A DNA stretch of 60,000 nt. Source: Tubulanus polymorphus (lineage: Eukaryota > Nemertea > Palaeonemertea > Tubulaniformes > Tubulanidae). A program made the translations under genes and the position numbers. The notes beneath the pieces are model-generated. The model saw only the letters and a program-made list of their open reading frames with translations. It searched no databases and was not told where the DNA came from. Below, piece by piece: positions 12,835 through 51,119 of the stretch. Every line of letters starts with the position of its first letter. Position 1 is the stretch's first letter. The stretch covers positions 6,760,001-6,820,000 of the forward strand of contig NC_134026.1 of NCBI RefSeq assembly GCF_964204645.1, given 5' to 3'.

Positions 12835-13010
12835 GGTCAAGTCGTCTTTATTTCTGAGTTCCAATTATATTGTAATATCATTTCCAATTCAATTTAAGTG
12901 TAAGTCGTTGTTTGGATAAGTCGTCACATAACTCCAAGTCATTTCGATTTTTGAGTTCCGATTTGTAAACCGGTATTTCAACCGGTATTTCAAATTCAAT
13001 TTACAGTGAA
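12835..13010 (+). repeat. AAGTCGTCACAT-type dispersed repeat
   Basis: Shares the blocks AAGTCGTCACAT, TTTGAGTTCC and GTATTTCCAATTCAATTTA with copies at 4562-4676 (inverted), 18470-18565, 27350-27600 and 37425-37540 (inverted). The unit appears twice within this copy. No terminal structure could be defined. Confidence 0.55.
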
Positions 13011-13013
13011 ACC

Positions 13014-13184
13014 CGGTTACAACGAGACGCTTCATGGGACCAAAAAATATGTTCGTCATAACTGATAGTTCGTTATATCCAGTATGAAATTACTTAAGTT
13101 TTTTTAACTTAGGATGAAATTCTATATTTGTTATATCCGATGATTCATTGTATCAGAGTTCATTGTAATGAGGTTACACTGTAC
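13014..13184. mobile_element. MITE with TACAGTG.AACC termini
   Basis: The left end TACAGTGAAACCCGGTTACAA and the right end (minus strand) TACAGTGTAACCTCATTACAA are imperfect inverted repeats. About 170 bp with an AT-rich interior and no coding capacity. It resembles non-autonomous DNA transposons with TA target sites; the family is not identified. Confidence 0.65.
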
Positions 13185-13937
13185 TATTTGGATCGGTCTT
13201 TGACACAACGATCGTCACAACGACTTGACCGTATCAAACTGTAAAACGGAATGATTTAAGAGGGTTCCCTTACATCTACTTTCAAAAAGTCGACGTTCGA
13301 TCGAAGGAAATGTATTTTACAAAAATGTCTTATTAAAAGACGTTGAGGAAAAGTAGGTCGATCCAGTTTAACATTATTCTTACTAGTGACACCATGGACT
13401 CTTATAGTCCATGGTCACACGAACGTTATGAACAAATGTTAGCTCGCAGGAAAATAATACGAACCAAGATACAAACATACAAACAGAATAATAATTAACA
13501 TAATAATAATAATAATAATAACAATAATAATAATAATAACCTTCTAAACAACTAGAACAAACTATAACAAAAGACAAACATGCAAGACACAAAATGACAT
13601 GAAAAACTGCTCTGACCAAAAACTCCGTGGATGCTTAGAAAAAAAAAAAATAAATATCAGGTAAAAATATTCAGTATGCTAATCGAATACCTTAAAACAA
13701 ACGAGGAATGGAGTGTACTCGTTGAGTGAGGGACAGGAGAGAGGAAGAAATACACTCACAACAACATCTACTACAGAATCAGCATCAGCGGCGTTAAAAA
13801 CAATTCATGAGTTGAAAAACACGATTCAATAATAAGAGATACTAGACTTATCGTCGAAATGAGTTGATATTACAAAATACAAATCACAGAAACACAACGT
13901 TTTTTTGTTTTAATCATTTCATCAATTATTCTAATCA

Positions 13938-13961
13938 ATAATAATAATAATAATAATCGTA

Positions 13962-13997
<36 letters not shown>
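13938..13997. repeat. (AAT)n microsatellite
   Basis: About 18 AAT units with a CGT interruption; a similar tract at 13496-13540 and another at 19468-19502. Confidence 0.85.
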
Positions 13998-15953
13998 GTG
14001 GTAAATATTAATAAATGAATAAAATCAAAGATCACAGAAACAGAGAGTGGAGTTCGTCCACTAAATCACAGAGAACATTTTCATAAAAACTAAAACTGCT
14101 GCATCTCGGAAATCTCCTTCAAATTCCCCGATAAATTCTTCTAAGCGCAATTCTAGATTCGCCTCAAATCCACAGAGTCCGGTTCGACAAGTTTTTATAT
14201 CAAGTGCTCATCATAATTTAACTAAAAATATTGCACCGTTTTATTATTCTTCATGAATTTTTGAACATATGTTTTTTTTTATCTTCTTCTGCTATTTTCT
14301 TTTTCTTTTCAAATATAATCTTCCGAGTAAAAATGCGTTCAGAGACCTATAATTCGAAGTTTTCAGTCGTCGCGCGTGCAGGCCCGCGCGTTATTTTCTA
14401 TAAATAATTATTTACATTTTCATATCTTCATATCTATTCATTAGTAGGTAATTCCTATTATCACAATATAATCATCGATGAGGTATAACTTCTTAAATCT
14501 CAAATATGGCTGAATTTCATCGCCGCTTAATACGCGACGTTTTAGCCGATGTGAAGAGAATTGATTGATTTATTTACCAGACCAGTTTAAAAAATCTTCC
14601 ATATAACAATAACGTTAAAGAGTGGTGGTCAGTTATTGGAACTTAATATTGAGCAAATAGATTTTTGTTTTTTGGTTAAAAAACGTTCGTTTCAGAACAG
14701 AACACGATACTTACTTATTCGGAGCCTCAACTACCCTCGTTTACTTTTCATAGATTATCGCTGAAAATTTTCATTTTAACAAAATTCAACCCGTACAATG
14801 CTTGTCTCTTGTTATAGTTTGTTCTCGCCGTTTAAACTAAGTCAAATAAAAGTTCTTTCCGGATTCCTTACAAATTATCTGAGACCCGAGGGGCATTTCG
14901 TAGACTTTTTTCCCCGGGTCATACGGACCGGTTTTACTGGTAAAATCTACAAAAGCGACTCCCCGGAATCACAGATACAGATGTATTACAATATAGCCTT
15001 ACGATATTCACATCTCTTACGACATTTCGATATATTTCGCGAATAGTTCGTTGAATAATTAATCGTTTCTCTCGCGCGAAGGTTCATTTCGCAACCAGCG
15101 AACGTTCATCAATCAAGAGCAGAACGAACTCTTCACAGACGTCGAATCTCAATAGATACGTATCGCGTTTCATTAGTTGGTATTCTTAAGCCGTTTCGAA
15201 TCGACGGTGTTTCGAGAAACGATCACCGACGCGAATTCGAAACCTTTTCATCGTCGATTACGGCACACAGATCAGTTTTGATTGAGACACTGCCTTTTAA
15301 ATCATTTCGCCGGTAAATCGTCGATTTAACACACGTCGGTATTTGATACAGGATGGCGGATGACATTGCTTTCCTATTCAGGGGTGTTTAACACGTCGTC
15401 TCTCGCAGACACACACACACGCGCAGCGCTTCCTTTCTTTTCGCCTTCTACGCCTTTCCATTTCGAACTCAATCGTGAAACTCAAAAGAGATTTCTTAAT
15501 CTTACCGAAGAACGCTTTAAGCAGTAGGTACAATGTCCTCAGAACATACAAGACTCGATTTTTTACAGTTCAAGCGATTAACTTCGCGGGCTACGAGATC
15601 CTCTGTTGTCAGTATCCCACGTATCTGAATTTGGTGGTGGTGGTAACCACTTGCCCGGGATACTGCTGAAATTGAGCCCCGAAATACCAAGTTCGATGTA
15701 CACAAATCGTTTGTAACAGTTTGATATAATAGTGAGAGTACAATGAGAAATAACAGGTTTTTAAGCGAACTATTGGAGTTGTCAATCACAAATCATACTG
15801 CATTTTACGAAACCAGCGTCGTTTAACGAGATAACGAACTCAAGGATTAATATACGTTCATAACAGTGATATTACAATGTACACGTTCACCTACAATAAT
15901 GGAACTACAAGTACAGTCGAACACATTTCAGTCGTCATCAGGTCTAAGTAGTG

Positions 15954-16164
15954 CAGGGCTGCCAACCGCTGAAAAAATCAGTAAACAAATTGAACTATTC
16001 CTCAGTAACATTTCATTGAAATGTGAAAGAAAATGTTCAAATCAATCAGTAATCCACAGTAAAACACCTTTCATATATCTGTACGAATCAATCAAATCGA
16101 ATCAGTATTTCTGGTTACGAAATAGTAACTCATACTGAAAATCAGGGACAGTCGGCAGCTCTGG
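15954..16164. mobile_element. GCTGCCAACC family MITE, copy 1
   Basis: Left end CAGGGCTGCCAACC; right end GTCGGCAGCTCTG is its inverted match. The interior has runs such as CAGTAACATTTCATTGA and TACTGAAAATCAG shared with copies at 17513, 33102 and 38886. No open frame. Confidence 0.75.
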
Positions 16165-16567
16165 CACTGACATTATCGAAATCATCTCTACTTTTAGTCC
16201 TAATTTGCATGTAAGCATGTCATTTGACAATGTCATCAACATAATGATCGTCCCGACTACGACTTAGGCGAGTTAGACTGTATCTAGAACTTCACGGATT
16301 TCGATATTAGCGGTTTTCTTAGTTACAAAATCTAGCCGACAACTGATAAAAGGAGCTGCTGTTCTGTAAAACACAGCTCACATTTCGCTTCGTTCGTCAT
16401 TTACATCGATATTTTCACTACATTGACAAGATGTTTACGAAGACCCGCGGATTTAACGAAGCTCCTTAAAACGTGCGCCGGTCACATTCTCTCCTTCGAG
16501 TTCAATACAAAAATAAACAGAATCTACAAAACTTGTAATAAACATCGGTTAGCGTAAGAATAACTGG

Positions 16568-16690
16568 CCAGGGTACAGTTTCATGAAAGAATTAAACTCG
16601 AATTTCTGGCTGAATTTTACTCCACGCATGTTTTCGTTGTCCGCAATCGAATCTACGGTTTAAGCTTAAACTTTTTCGACTGGAACCTGG
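16568..16690. mobile_element. GTTTCAC.AAAAAG family MITE, diverged copy
   Basis: CCAGGGTACAGTTTCATGAA at the left; AAACTTTTTCGACTGGAACC then TGG at the right. Diverged but with the same terminal order as copies at 3415 and 38093. Confidence 0.5.
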
Positions 16691-17512
16691 TCGTTAGTTT
16701 TTGAGAATTGTAACTCGGGAAACTTCGTTAAATTCCGCTTTTAATTTTTTTCAATCGATGTCAATTTTGCATTTGTTTAACGATAACAATTATTGAATCC
16801 CGTGTTTTTTAATGATGTGCTTATTGTATTGATCAACATGAATGCCCAAAGTGTTTACCAGTGCTTCTTAGATAGTAAATCACGCTTTCAATCCCTTCGT
16901 TACTTCGTCTCATCCTGTCAACGCGTTTAAAAAAGAATATTTTGTTTAAATCTTCAGTTGAAAGTCGATTTTGAGTACGTATTGTTTTTTTAATTTTCAG
17001 TGTGCACTAATTGACCTACTACATCATCACACGCAAATGAAGCAAAGATCCTAAACGTTCCCGTAATCCAACCCGTTCCATCCCGTTATAGTTGGTTTTT
17101 TGTTTTCCTTCATCTTTGTACCCGTACCTCAAACCTCGAGAGGCTTTTTAACGAGCCCCTCTCCGCACCTGGTGAAGTGTATTCCGCATTCCATCCTGCC
17201 CCGCCCTGCCCATGGTGCCCAACCCTATATAAGCCCACCCGCTATTTTGATCTAGTTCCCGGGTGTATAATTAGTTATACATATATAACCCAATTTGTTT
17301 TTTAATGGTTGGCTAACCAATGAGCTCCTATGCAAAAGGGTTCCCCCCTTCCCTTAGCGGCGGTACCCTGCGAACACGTAGCAGCCTGTAGGCCCCGTAC
17401 GATACAGGGTGCGTTTTGTAGCCCTTTTAGTTCCCCTTGGAGCTGAAAAATAGAAGAAAGAACATAGACTAGAGTTGTTTGACCTGTCATCAAAACATTT
17501 AAACAATATCTG

Positions 17513-17711
17513 CAGGACTGCCAACCTGCCAAGTTTTATCAGTACAAATTGAAATTTGTATATGAAAGAAATAGTTCAAATTAATCATTAATCAACAGTA
17601 AAACCCTCAGTAACATCTTTCATATTTCTGTGTGCATAAAAAAAGTCAAATCAGTATATTTCGTCAAAAAATAGTAACATATACTTTAGATGGAACAGTT
17701 GGCAGCTCTGT
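17513..17711. mobile_element. GCTGCCAACC family MITE, copy 2
   Basis: From CAGGACTGCCAACC to GTTGGCAGCTCTG. Shares TCAACAGTAAAACCCTCAGT and CATCTTTCATATTTCTGT with the other copies. It lies about 57 bp beyond the TNPO1 stop codon, so it is probably transcribed in the 3' UTR. Confidence 0.75.
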
Positions 17712-17767
17712 ATCGAGTAGATACAGATCCACATCCAGTAGAGCACTACTCACCTTCAGTGGTGATT

Positions 17768-39715
<21,948 letters not shown>

Positions 39716-39733
39716 TCGCTCATGCTCGGAGTA

Positions 39734-39813
39734 GTTCGGAATCTTTCGGGATTGTTCGGATTATCTCGGGTTTGTTCGGATTCGCTCGGGCATGTTCGGC
39801 TAGGGGATGCGGG
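39734..39813. repeat. 20-bp tandem array upstream of TNPO1 start
   Basis: Four exact-period units begin at 39734, 39754, 39774 and 39794, each starting GTTCGG and most containing CTCGGG. The array lies 19-98 nt upstream of the TNPO1 ATG, so it is in the 5' UTR or core promoter. Confidence 0.8.
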
Positions 39814-40827
39814 TTTCGCCGGGCTTGTTCCGATTTTGCGGAATGTCTGCCAGTCAATTAGAATGATAGCTATCGTATATATGATTAATTCTCTTATTTC
39901 AAATTCACAGGTTTACATAATCCACATGTGGTAAAGCGCATAAGTATAGATGGCAGCACCTGCTTGTAAATTATGCTCAGCCTTGCGGGCGGGTTCCGAG
40001 CGCCGGGACTCAACATGGTGAAAACTTAACACAGATGTCATTCTAACACAAGCGCCACAATTTATTTTCTATGAAATATACATATATAAGAATATAACCG
40101 GCAATAGTTTCAATAAATTCAGAATAATGAAAGTGCACTTCAAAAACTATACTTCAAATACTACTTCAATACTTTAAAATTTAATGACCATTGAAACAAA
40201 TTGTCCTTTTGAATACGTATATAGACTTTAGTAGAAGTTTATTTTCAAATAGTAGGTGAAAAAATAAGGGTGAATAGTTATCATTATTATTATAAATTCA
40301 AGCATGTTTATTTTACAACTATTTTTAAATGCATTTCTAAACAAACGAATCAATATATGTACACGAACACCACCAGTTGAGGGATACCCAGTAAATTGTC
40401 ATTGGAAAGTGAATGAATCTCTTTCTCGGGAATAGAATAGAGAGGTGTATTTAGCTTCTAGGGGCTGAACATTAGTTATAGTTTGTGTTAGATTTCTACT
40501 AAAACATTGCATTTTCTCAACATTAACACATGTACAAGACAATACTATAACAATACTATTATTGGTATTAAATTAAATAAATTCTAGCACAAAACGTTCA
40601 TAATCTAGATTTCAAATCCAAGTCTTCCTGTGTCGATGTTTAACGCAAAAATAGCAGATGAACGAATTATTTACAAATGAAAATGTCAGTTCTATCCTCT
40701 CGTATTAAATTAGAAGATGATTGTTCTGAGGGTTTATCGATTTCAGTGCATCTCAAACACCAAGATATAATCATTTTACTATTTACAGCATGTTTTCAGA
40801 ACTATTCCAGTTTATGTAGTGAATGCC
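39814..40827. other. TNPO1 promoter side and TCEA 3' flank
   Basis: About 1 kb between two same-strand genes. It holds the TCEA 3' UTR with possible minus-strand AATAAA signals (plus-strand TTTATT at 40239-40244 and 40307-40312) and a GC-richer patch at 39970-40020. No exon seen. Confidence 0.4.
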
Positions 40828-44224
<3,397 letters not shown>

Positions 44225-45625
44225 GGATTATTTGGGAATTAACCCCTTAAAGTGAGATTTAGGCGGAGGAAAAAGACTGTGAGCTTTTGGAAATTTCTAG
44301 TCTGACGGAATCTCCCGAGCGATCAGATCGCTACCTGGCGGCATAATGTGAAAGCTGGGCAAATGGTACGTAATAAAATACGGAATGGGACTCCGATGTG
44401 TACAATACGGAGTCATTCCCTAGACTAAATTCTCCGTGAAGGGATGAATGGTACGATGCTGAGAACATTATGGGTGACCCGTAGGAAACGACAGTAACGA
44501 ATGACGACTGATTCTGGCCCCCGGGTTCGAAACCAGAATCACCTGTCAATTCCGATTCGGTTGCAGGGCCTCTGGTTCAATCAGTCACTAACACTGTGCA
44601 GGTCCCGGCACTCGGCTCCGCCGCGCGCCTGTTCACGCATCTCTCGATTCAGCATCAGGACTACTATAAATCAGTCAGTAACTGTGTTCTGGAGTCGAAC
44701 GAAACTCGGCGACGCACTCGAGTGCAGCTCTTGGACTCAAACGGTCCAGTGTCCACTCTCAGGCCAAATTACTGGGGTTCGCACCGGGGACACCCCTGTT
44801 CACGGCATCCTCTACATTCAGAATCAGGACCAATATGAATCAGTATCAATGATTAGTAGGTCCGAACACGGGTCATTCTATATTTATAGATGGCGTGTGC
44901 GAAATATGGCTCGCTGAAAATCGTTGCCTTTGTTAATTCTAGATATTTTTTTGTTTCACCCAATATCCAACAGATGGCGAAATCGTTATAAGCGAAAGCG
45001 CAAAACTCAGAAATTTTGTAATAAAAAGATTGGTATTGATGTTGACTAATTAATTAGACAGTATGGCCATCGATATGCTAGGTTCGAATCAAGTACACCA
45101 TCCTTTCGGAAGTTTTGTAGTAATGGTAGATTATAAATCCTCGACTGCTAGTCTACACAGCTCAGGACAATCCGTTCAAACCCTCGACTGTCAGTCAACA
45201 GTCCCCGGACACCCACCCAACCCGGCCAACCTTCTCGATTCAAGGCGAATTTATCGGAACGTACCTAGGTATTCCAGGTACGTTAGACGAGTATAGGGTA
45301 CTCAATTCTGAGTATCCTTGTTGATAGTTTTGTTGATTTTCGTTGCAACAAATATGGCCGAACTGCAAATGAGTGTCCACATTTACTTTTCTCGGCTATT
45401 CTCAGCCTTACCATGCTCTTGATGGTAAGTACAGTACCCAAAGTTAAGTATGCCCTTGGATAAATGTGCCGAGAGAGTACCTTACTTCAAAACGAGTACA
45501 TTTCGTTTTATAAATGCGCAGTTGGGGTACTCACAACTGTTTCGATAAATTCGCCTATAGTGTTATCCAATTTCTGACTAAGCAAGACGACGACGACTTA
45601 GAATTGATTAAAAAAATCACGTATC
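44225..45625. other. Intergenic spacer: TCEA promoter side and opsin 3' flank
   Basis: GC-richer than its surroundings near 44500-44800. Contains a diverged ~165-bp direct duplication (CCTGTTCACGCATCTC.. at 44628 and CCTGTTCACGGCATCC.. at 44796, each followed by ATTCAG.ATCAGGAC). No exon seen. Confidence 0.4.
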
Positions 45626-45631
45626 TTTATT
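45626..45631 (-). terminator. Polyadenylation signal close to the opsin stop
   Basis: AATAAA on the minus strand (plus-strand TTTATT) only about 17 nt after the opsin stop codon. If used, the 3' UTR is very short; more distal signals are possible. Confidence 0.4.
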
Positions 45632-45647
45632 TTTGGGTTGAACATAT

Positions 45648-48600
45648 CTAGACGGACGCTATTTCTTGTTGATCGATGGGAATAACTCGATCACGTTTTC
45701 CGGTGAGATGATTTATCCAATCACCGGCCGCCGCCGCCGCCGATGACGTGTGATCTATTGCGGTCAGGTACGTATTGCTTGAGTGACTATCAGCCGTCCA
45801 GTTAAGTATCCGGGCCCCGTGATGACGATCTGATCTCCGATTTAATGAAATACTCTCGACGACGTTAATTTGACAGATATTTTGACGAGTCGTGTCGTTT
45901 TCAGTTTGATCGTCGTCGCGATTGTTCTCCCGGTACGACATCATCTGCGCGTGATCGTCTATGTGTTTTTTACACAGTAGAAATCGCACGGCGCCTTTAC
46001 GAAAGTTTCTACAATAGAAACGGCTTTAGAATTTATCCATTTTCATCGAATCTAATCTTGCTTCGAGTATGTTTTATTAACGATGACCTAGAAATGTAAA
46101 CTGGATGGGAAATTGAGGATTTGGTTTTGGTTTCACAGTTGAGACTTAGAGTTAAATCAGAGATAAGGTATATTCATTTTCGAAGTATTAAAACTCGAGT
46201 CAAATCTTAACGCATACTTTGGAACTGGGCCCTGTTTTAAAAACAAGGAGCAAGTTCTGCAATTTGCGGTTAGATTTGACTCAGTTCATTCTCGATGTTT
46301 TCACAATTCAGTCAAACGTTTAACGTAGCATAGAACTGTGGAACTGGCTGCTGATAAGGGCTTGAATCCCGTTTTAGAGTTGGTTGTGAGTAAGAATTTA
46401 CTCTTAGTTGAGATAGGTTCATTTTCAATCAGTTAGATCGTCGTCTTAACAGTTGAAACTGTGGAACTAGATAGGTTCCCGAAATCGTATCTCCATATAA
46501 AAACCACTATGTATGTACAATCATATGTAACAAAGATTTAAGTTGTTTAGTAGAGTAAGTGTCATTAATCGACCAAGTCAATTGAGCATCAAAGCCTATG
46601 TGAACGACAGTCTTACTAATTGCTGGAGACTCAAACCCGTGAACGCTCGGTCTCAGAAAAACATCTCCCTGTGGTACTAATTAGTTACGCTTATTTTCCA
46701 TTCCTCGCTGCAACAAGTCATAACATTCGCAATCAACGCTGTGCAAAGATGATGCTATAATTCTAATCTTACACTTACTTGTTGTACGCGGCGTATATGA
46801 TCGGATTGAAGAGACAGGCGGCTTTGGCTAATGGGGGCCCTATCGATGCTACATGCATCGACATACCGCTCAATTCGTTAAACGAGGCCCAAATACTGAC
46901 TGCACAATACGGCATCCAACACGCCATGTAAGAGCATACCATCAATAACGATATCTAAAACAAATAATATTTACAATATCAATATCATTTTTAAACTATG
47001 AAGTCTTAGTAGAGTGGTCCCTACCTCTCTGGGGCTCGAACCTGTTGATATCTCATCGCCCAATCAGATCGCAATATTTTGACTTTACATCGGATAATCA
47101 TTGACCAAATTGTACGTGATTTCTGATTGGTTAATAACGTATGACGCAAATAGTAAACCGATATGCATCTATAAAGCATAGTATCGGGGACTTTGTGACG
47201 TCATATACTGGCCCTCAAGCGGTTTTACTGGAACGAAGTTGACGGCCGATTTGGCTGCCAAGCGTGCGGACCAGAAATATGGCGTATTTACTACGATAGC
47301 GTCCCGGGTGCGAATCCATGCGAGGAAGGACGGAGGTGACTTACAAAGGTGACTCTGATCTCCCAATTGACCGGCGGCAGACAGCCGAGTTTCGATTGAT
47401 GACCGTTAGGTGTCAACACAGTCGTGTTCGATTGAAAGTAGAGTTTATGACAGATACAGCTATAAGCTATAATCATGATAGCTACATCTAAAGCTACCAC
47501 GAATACAAAACTCAATACAACGAAGAGAACGTCAGCTATCGCTGAACTGAACCAGTTTATCGTGCAAGATATCTGAAATAGTAAAACAACGATATTTCAA
47601 TATCAATCTCAGATACAATAAATAAAGAGAATGGCCGCCGATACTAAGGGCTACAGGGGCCAGTTGCGTAGTCACGGCTTAGACTTAAGACCAGTCTAAG
47701 CATGAGTGGCTTAGAATGGGACCACAAAATGCTTAGCTTTTAGTCGAATTACATGTAACTTGTAACATTATATATGATGGGCAGTCAGCCCCTGATATTG
47801 CATATAACCTTTCATCTCAATCTGGAAAAAGTGAAATATGAGTGAAATCCCTGTTCTTCATAGTGAAACGTAAGTGAATATTTGTAACACCCTGTAACAC
47901 CTGTAACGCTATATGAAACACTAGTAACTAAAAGTGAAAAATCTGTAACGCTATTTAACACACTGTAACAAGGGTGTAACAGGCTGTAACGCCCTGTAAT
48001 ACCATGTGAAACCCCTGTAACTCAAAGCGAAATATGTGTAACGCTATGTAACACCCTGTAACAAGGGTGTAACGGGGTGAAACTAACCTAATGTTACGTA
48101 TTACTTGTAACTTGATGGGAAGTTAAGCATTTCTCTGTCCCATTTTAAGCCTTATATAAGTCTATAGACCAATTTAGTTCTATGGCCTATCTACCAACTA
48201 AGACCAGTCTTAAGATTTAAGTCTACTTTTGGACGTAAGCCACGACTGTGGAACTGGGCCCGTAATCTTACCAACTATCACCAACTTTTGAGCAATTTGA
48301 TGAAGATATAATTAGCCAAATGTTATTCTCGTTATAAAATCAGGTAATTCGCTTATGTTGTTTCTGGAATCAATTCGACGAGTTCATATTGACTGTAGAA
48401 CTATGGAACAGTAGAACAGCGGATCTGTGGAAGTGGATCCAGAATCCACACTTTTCCAATGTTTTAAGTCTAGATTTTATCTCAGTACTGTCAAATCGGC
48501 TCCTTAAATACAGTTTTGCTTTTGTTTGGACAATTTTTGAAAAGATTTTTAAACTTACATTGTAAGGTTCTAAGACGTATGTACTCCAGCCACAAAACGG

Positions 48601-50749
48601 CATCACTGCCCAGAACAACGAGTACAGCCAGATTACTGCTACAGTGATATTAGCATGAGTTGTATTGCGATTCAAATTGATTTCTACAAAAAAAAAACAA
48701 TTGGTATTGAAAACACTTTCAAATTGCCATTTCACTGAAAAATTCTCGAGTACGGAATTCAGCCCACAGAACCGTCATCACCTGGCAGTAACGAGACAGG
48801 CTTCAACCGAACCACAACCGAATGGAGTCAGGAATACTTGTGTTATAACTAAATATTAGATTATATCTTATCATTTGAATAAGGGAATCTAGCGATTGAA
48901 TTTTATGCGAGGAAATTTGTTAAAATGAAACGACTGTTTTATTTATCTATTAAACGGATTATAGCCTTACATCCGACTTATGTCTTATTTAGTCTCTTTG
49001 TCGGTGATTGTATGTGATTTTTTTATAACACTAGTATTGCCTATGATGACTGCAAGGATTAAGTCGAAACATCGAATGAATTATCAGCTAATAAAAAACA
49101 TTCAGAAAACATTTCGAAACTCTGCTATTATACTGATGATTCTTTAAGATGACTTGCAGAATAAAGTTGAAACGTCGAATGAATCATAAGCTCGAGGAAA
49201 CATTTCGGGCTCTGTTTATTCTTCGTGTGTAGAGATTCTATATCATCTTTACAACACGGACTCGGAAGTTATTCATTAGCTGTTAAAATATGTATACTTA
49301 TGTGAACCCGACTTACTGATATAGTCAGGTTTACAAATAGACAACCATCGCTCAACACTTATAGCGGCAAGTGAGTTCATCGAAGCAACACCGAACAGAT
49401 AGCCAGCAAAACCATACCATTGACAACCACTATATCCCCAATACCAGTGCTTCAAAATAGAGAATACAATGCTTCAAAACACTATTCTAACGCTTCCAAA
49501 AAGTAGAAAGAAAAACAAGCACATGGAAACTTCGTTGAATATATTGATAATTTGGCAAAAAAGATATTTCAACAAAGGTGAGAATTTATCAAAAAATATA
49601 TGAGGGTCGTTAACGACACCCGTACACTCAGACGTGGAGATCAGATTGAAATCCGCTATGTCATTAAGCACTCGGTAGGGATACCATTAGTTCTAAAATC
49701 ATTTCCTTTCAAATCCCGCATTTTAGAAATACAAAAAGCTACGTAATTATCCTCCCACGAACAGTTTAAAAGGTTTCTCGGTACGAATTATCTTGAACAT
49801 TAAGATGAAAAAGTTCATAGTTGAAAGATTTTTTGAAAGGATAACAAATTAGCCATAATCGGGTGAGAGGGACGGGGATGGAAGGGAGGCCGCGAGGATA
49901 TCCTTTTTCCTCTCTAACCATTAAGCGCCATTATAAGATGGAAAGACTTCCACCACATACCGGAGGATACGTCACAATGATGATAGCTCTGATACTGTAC
50001 TTACTCTGGTAAAACTGGATACAGCCGCGAACGGGGACATAGTTAAGGCTATCATCATATCAGCGACTGCTAAACTGATGTAGATCCGACTCCTTACAGT
50101 GCGCAACTTCTTATACCTCATATAAACACAGATAATCAACAAGTTTCCCAACACACCCCATATCGCTGGAAAACAAACAATAAACGATTTGGATCCAGTC
50201 TTGACAGTTTTTATTCTTTATCCGATGGAAGTTAGAAATAAGCCTTCTTAACATTTTAAGATATTGTGATTGGCCATTAAAGGGCTCTCGCGGGATCAAC
50301 AGGCTTAAACATAATCTTAGACCAATCTAAGCTCGTTCTAGTTCTGCAGCCATTCTAACAATTCAAGATCGGTCTAAACTCATTTTGGTTCTATGAAAAA
50401 TCTAATAAAACTTAAATCGATATTACAATAATTAAAACTGAACCAAGTTCCGCAGTTCTAAGGGTAAAAATTTGACTCCGGTTGAATAAAACATCGAAAA
50501 TGACCAGTGTTTGTTTTTAACTGAAATCCTGGATCCAGTCCTACACTTATCTCGGTGATAATTTGAATCCCCGAAAATACAATCATTCGATTGATTTCTA
50601 CTGATTTTCAAGAACTTACCGACAATGATAAGAAATATTCCCAATATTTGAGTGCTCCATTCTGGTAAATCTGTATATGCGTTCCAATCATAGGACGAAT
50701 TACCTACTAATTCTTCACCAGAACTGAACACTAACGGACGAGTCATCAT
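45648..50749 (-). CDS. Opsin of the RGR/peropsin/neuropsin type, complete, 7 exons
   Basis: Exons: 50749-50620, 50165-50005, 49449-49317, 48683-48559, 47572-47345, 46954-46779, 46008-45648 (TAG); 1314 nt, 437 residues, all GT/AG with matching phases. A light-sensing class A GPCR or photoisomerase. Visible: N-glycosylation site NSS at 17-19; TM1 GN at 50-51; TM2 LAVAD at 75-79; TM3 Cys106 in GCQWYGF; E130-R131-W132 in place of DRY; TM4 WLYSLFWAVMPFCGW; Glu180 six residues before Cys186, the position of the bovine Glu181 counter-ion; TM6 CWMPY at 271-275; Lys303 in PPLAKAACLFNPIIY, the retinal-binding lysine; NPIIY 309-313 then NKNF. A ~115-residue hydrophilic tail follows with an Ala run. GCQWYGF, EP...SCTINW and the TM4 block point to the peropsin/RGR/neuropsin side rather than r- or c-opsins. 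Exact subgroup needs a tree. Confidence 0.9.
47655..48261. mobile_element. GGCCAGTTGCGTAGTCACGG element with internal minisatellite
   Basis: Left GGGGCCAGTTGCGTAGTCAC and right AAGCCACGACTGTGGAACTG then GGCCC are inverted; sub-terminal AAGACCAGTCTAAG and AAGACCAGTCTTAAG also match. The middle (about 47870-48110) is a minisatellite of CTGTAACACC/TGTAACGCTAT units. Lies in the opsin intron between exons 4 and 5. Confidence 0.6.
49060..49270 (+). repeat. GAAACRTCGAATGAAT dispersed repeat, two units
   Basis: TCGAAACATCGAATGAATTA and GTTGAAACGTCGAATGAATC begin two tandem units that include ACATTTCG and CTCTG; the tail ATCTTTACAACACGGACTCGG matches other copies (1660-1760, 51340-51420). In the opsin intron between exons 3 and 4. 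Confidence 0.55.
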
Positions 50750-51119
50750 CGAAGATGTAGCTATTATTACTACGGATAAAGTTTTGTTATCTCAGCTCCT
50801 TATTGATGAAGATCACGAATAATTCCAGAATTGGGGATATTTTGAAGTTGATTTATCTGACAGTTTCCAGATAAATCTGAATCCTACAGCGAAACGATAA
50901 CGTTAACTGTTTCTCTGATGATCGGATTTAGATAAATCCCGTAACTTTCAGATTGATAAAATATGAAATATTATCAATTGTGGGATTATTCGCGGATACT
51001 CTGTTGTAAATCACTGGTGGCATACATATTTAACACACTGCATGTAAACGTGCACCTAAATGGCGACAAGTCGAGAAACTGAGAACAATGTCGCGACTCA
51101 GACACACGCGTGCTTCTTA

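Larger units (their letters stand above)
11285..17767 (-). other. Probable TNPO1 3' UTR / 3' flank
   Basis: No coding exon is visible on either strand between the TNPO1 stop and 11285. An AATAAA on the minus strand (plus-strand TTTATT at 11285-11290) is the most distal reasonable signal; another is near 14236. The stretch holds (AAT)n tracts at about 13496-13540 and 13938-13997 and several MITEs. How much of it is transcribed cannot be told from sequence. Confidence 0.35.

Noticed and set aside
17302-17532. Minus-strand frame near the end of TNPO1 as its last exon
   Set aside because: It does not match transportin; the true last exon ([14 protein letters not shown]...HYSV) is at 17768-17875.
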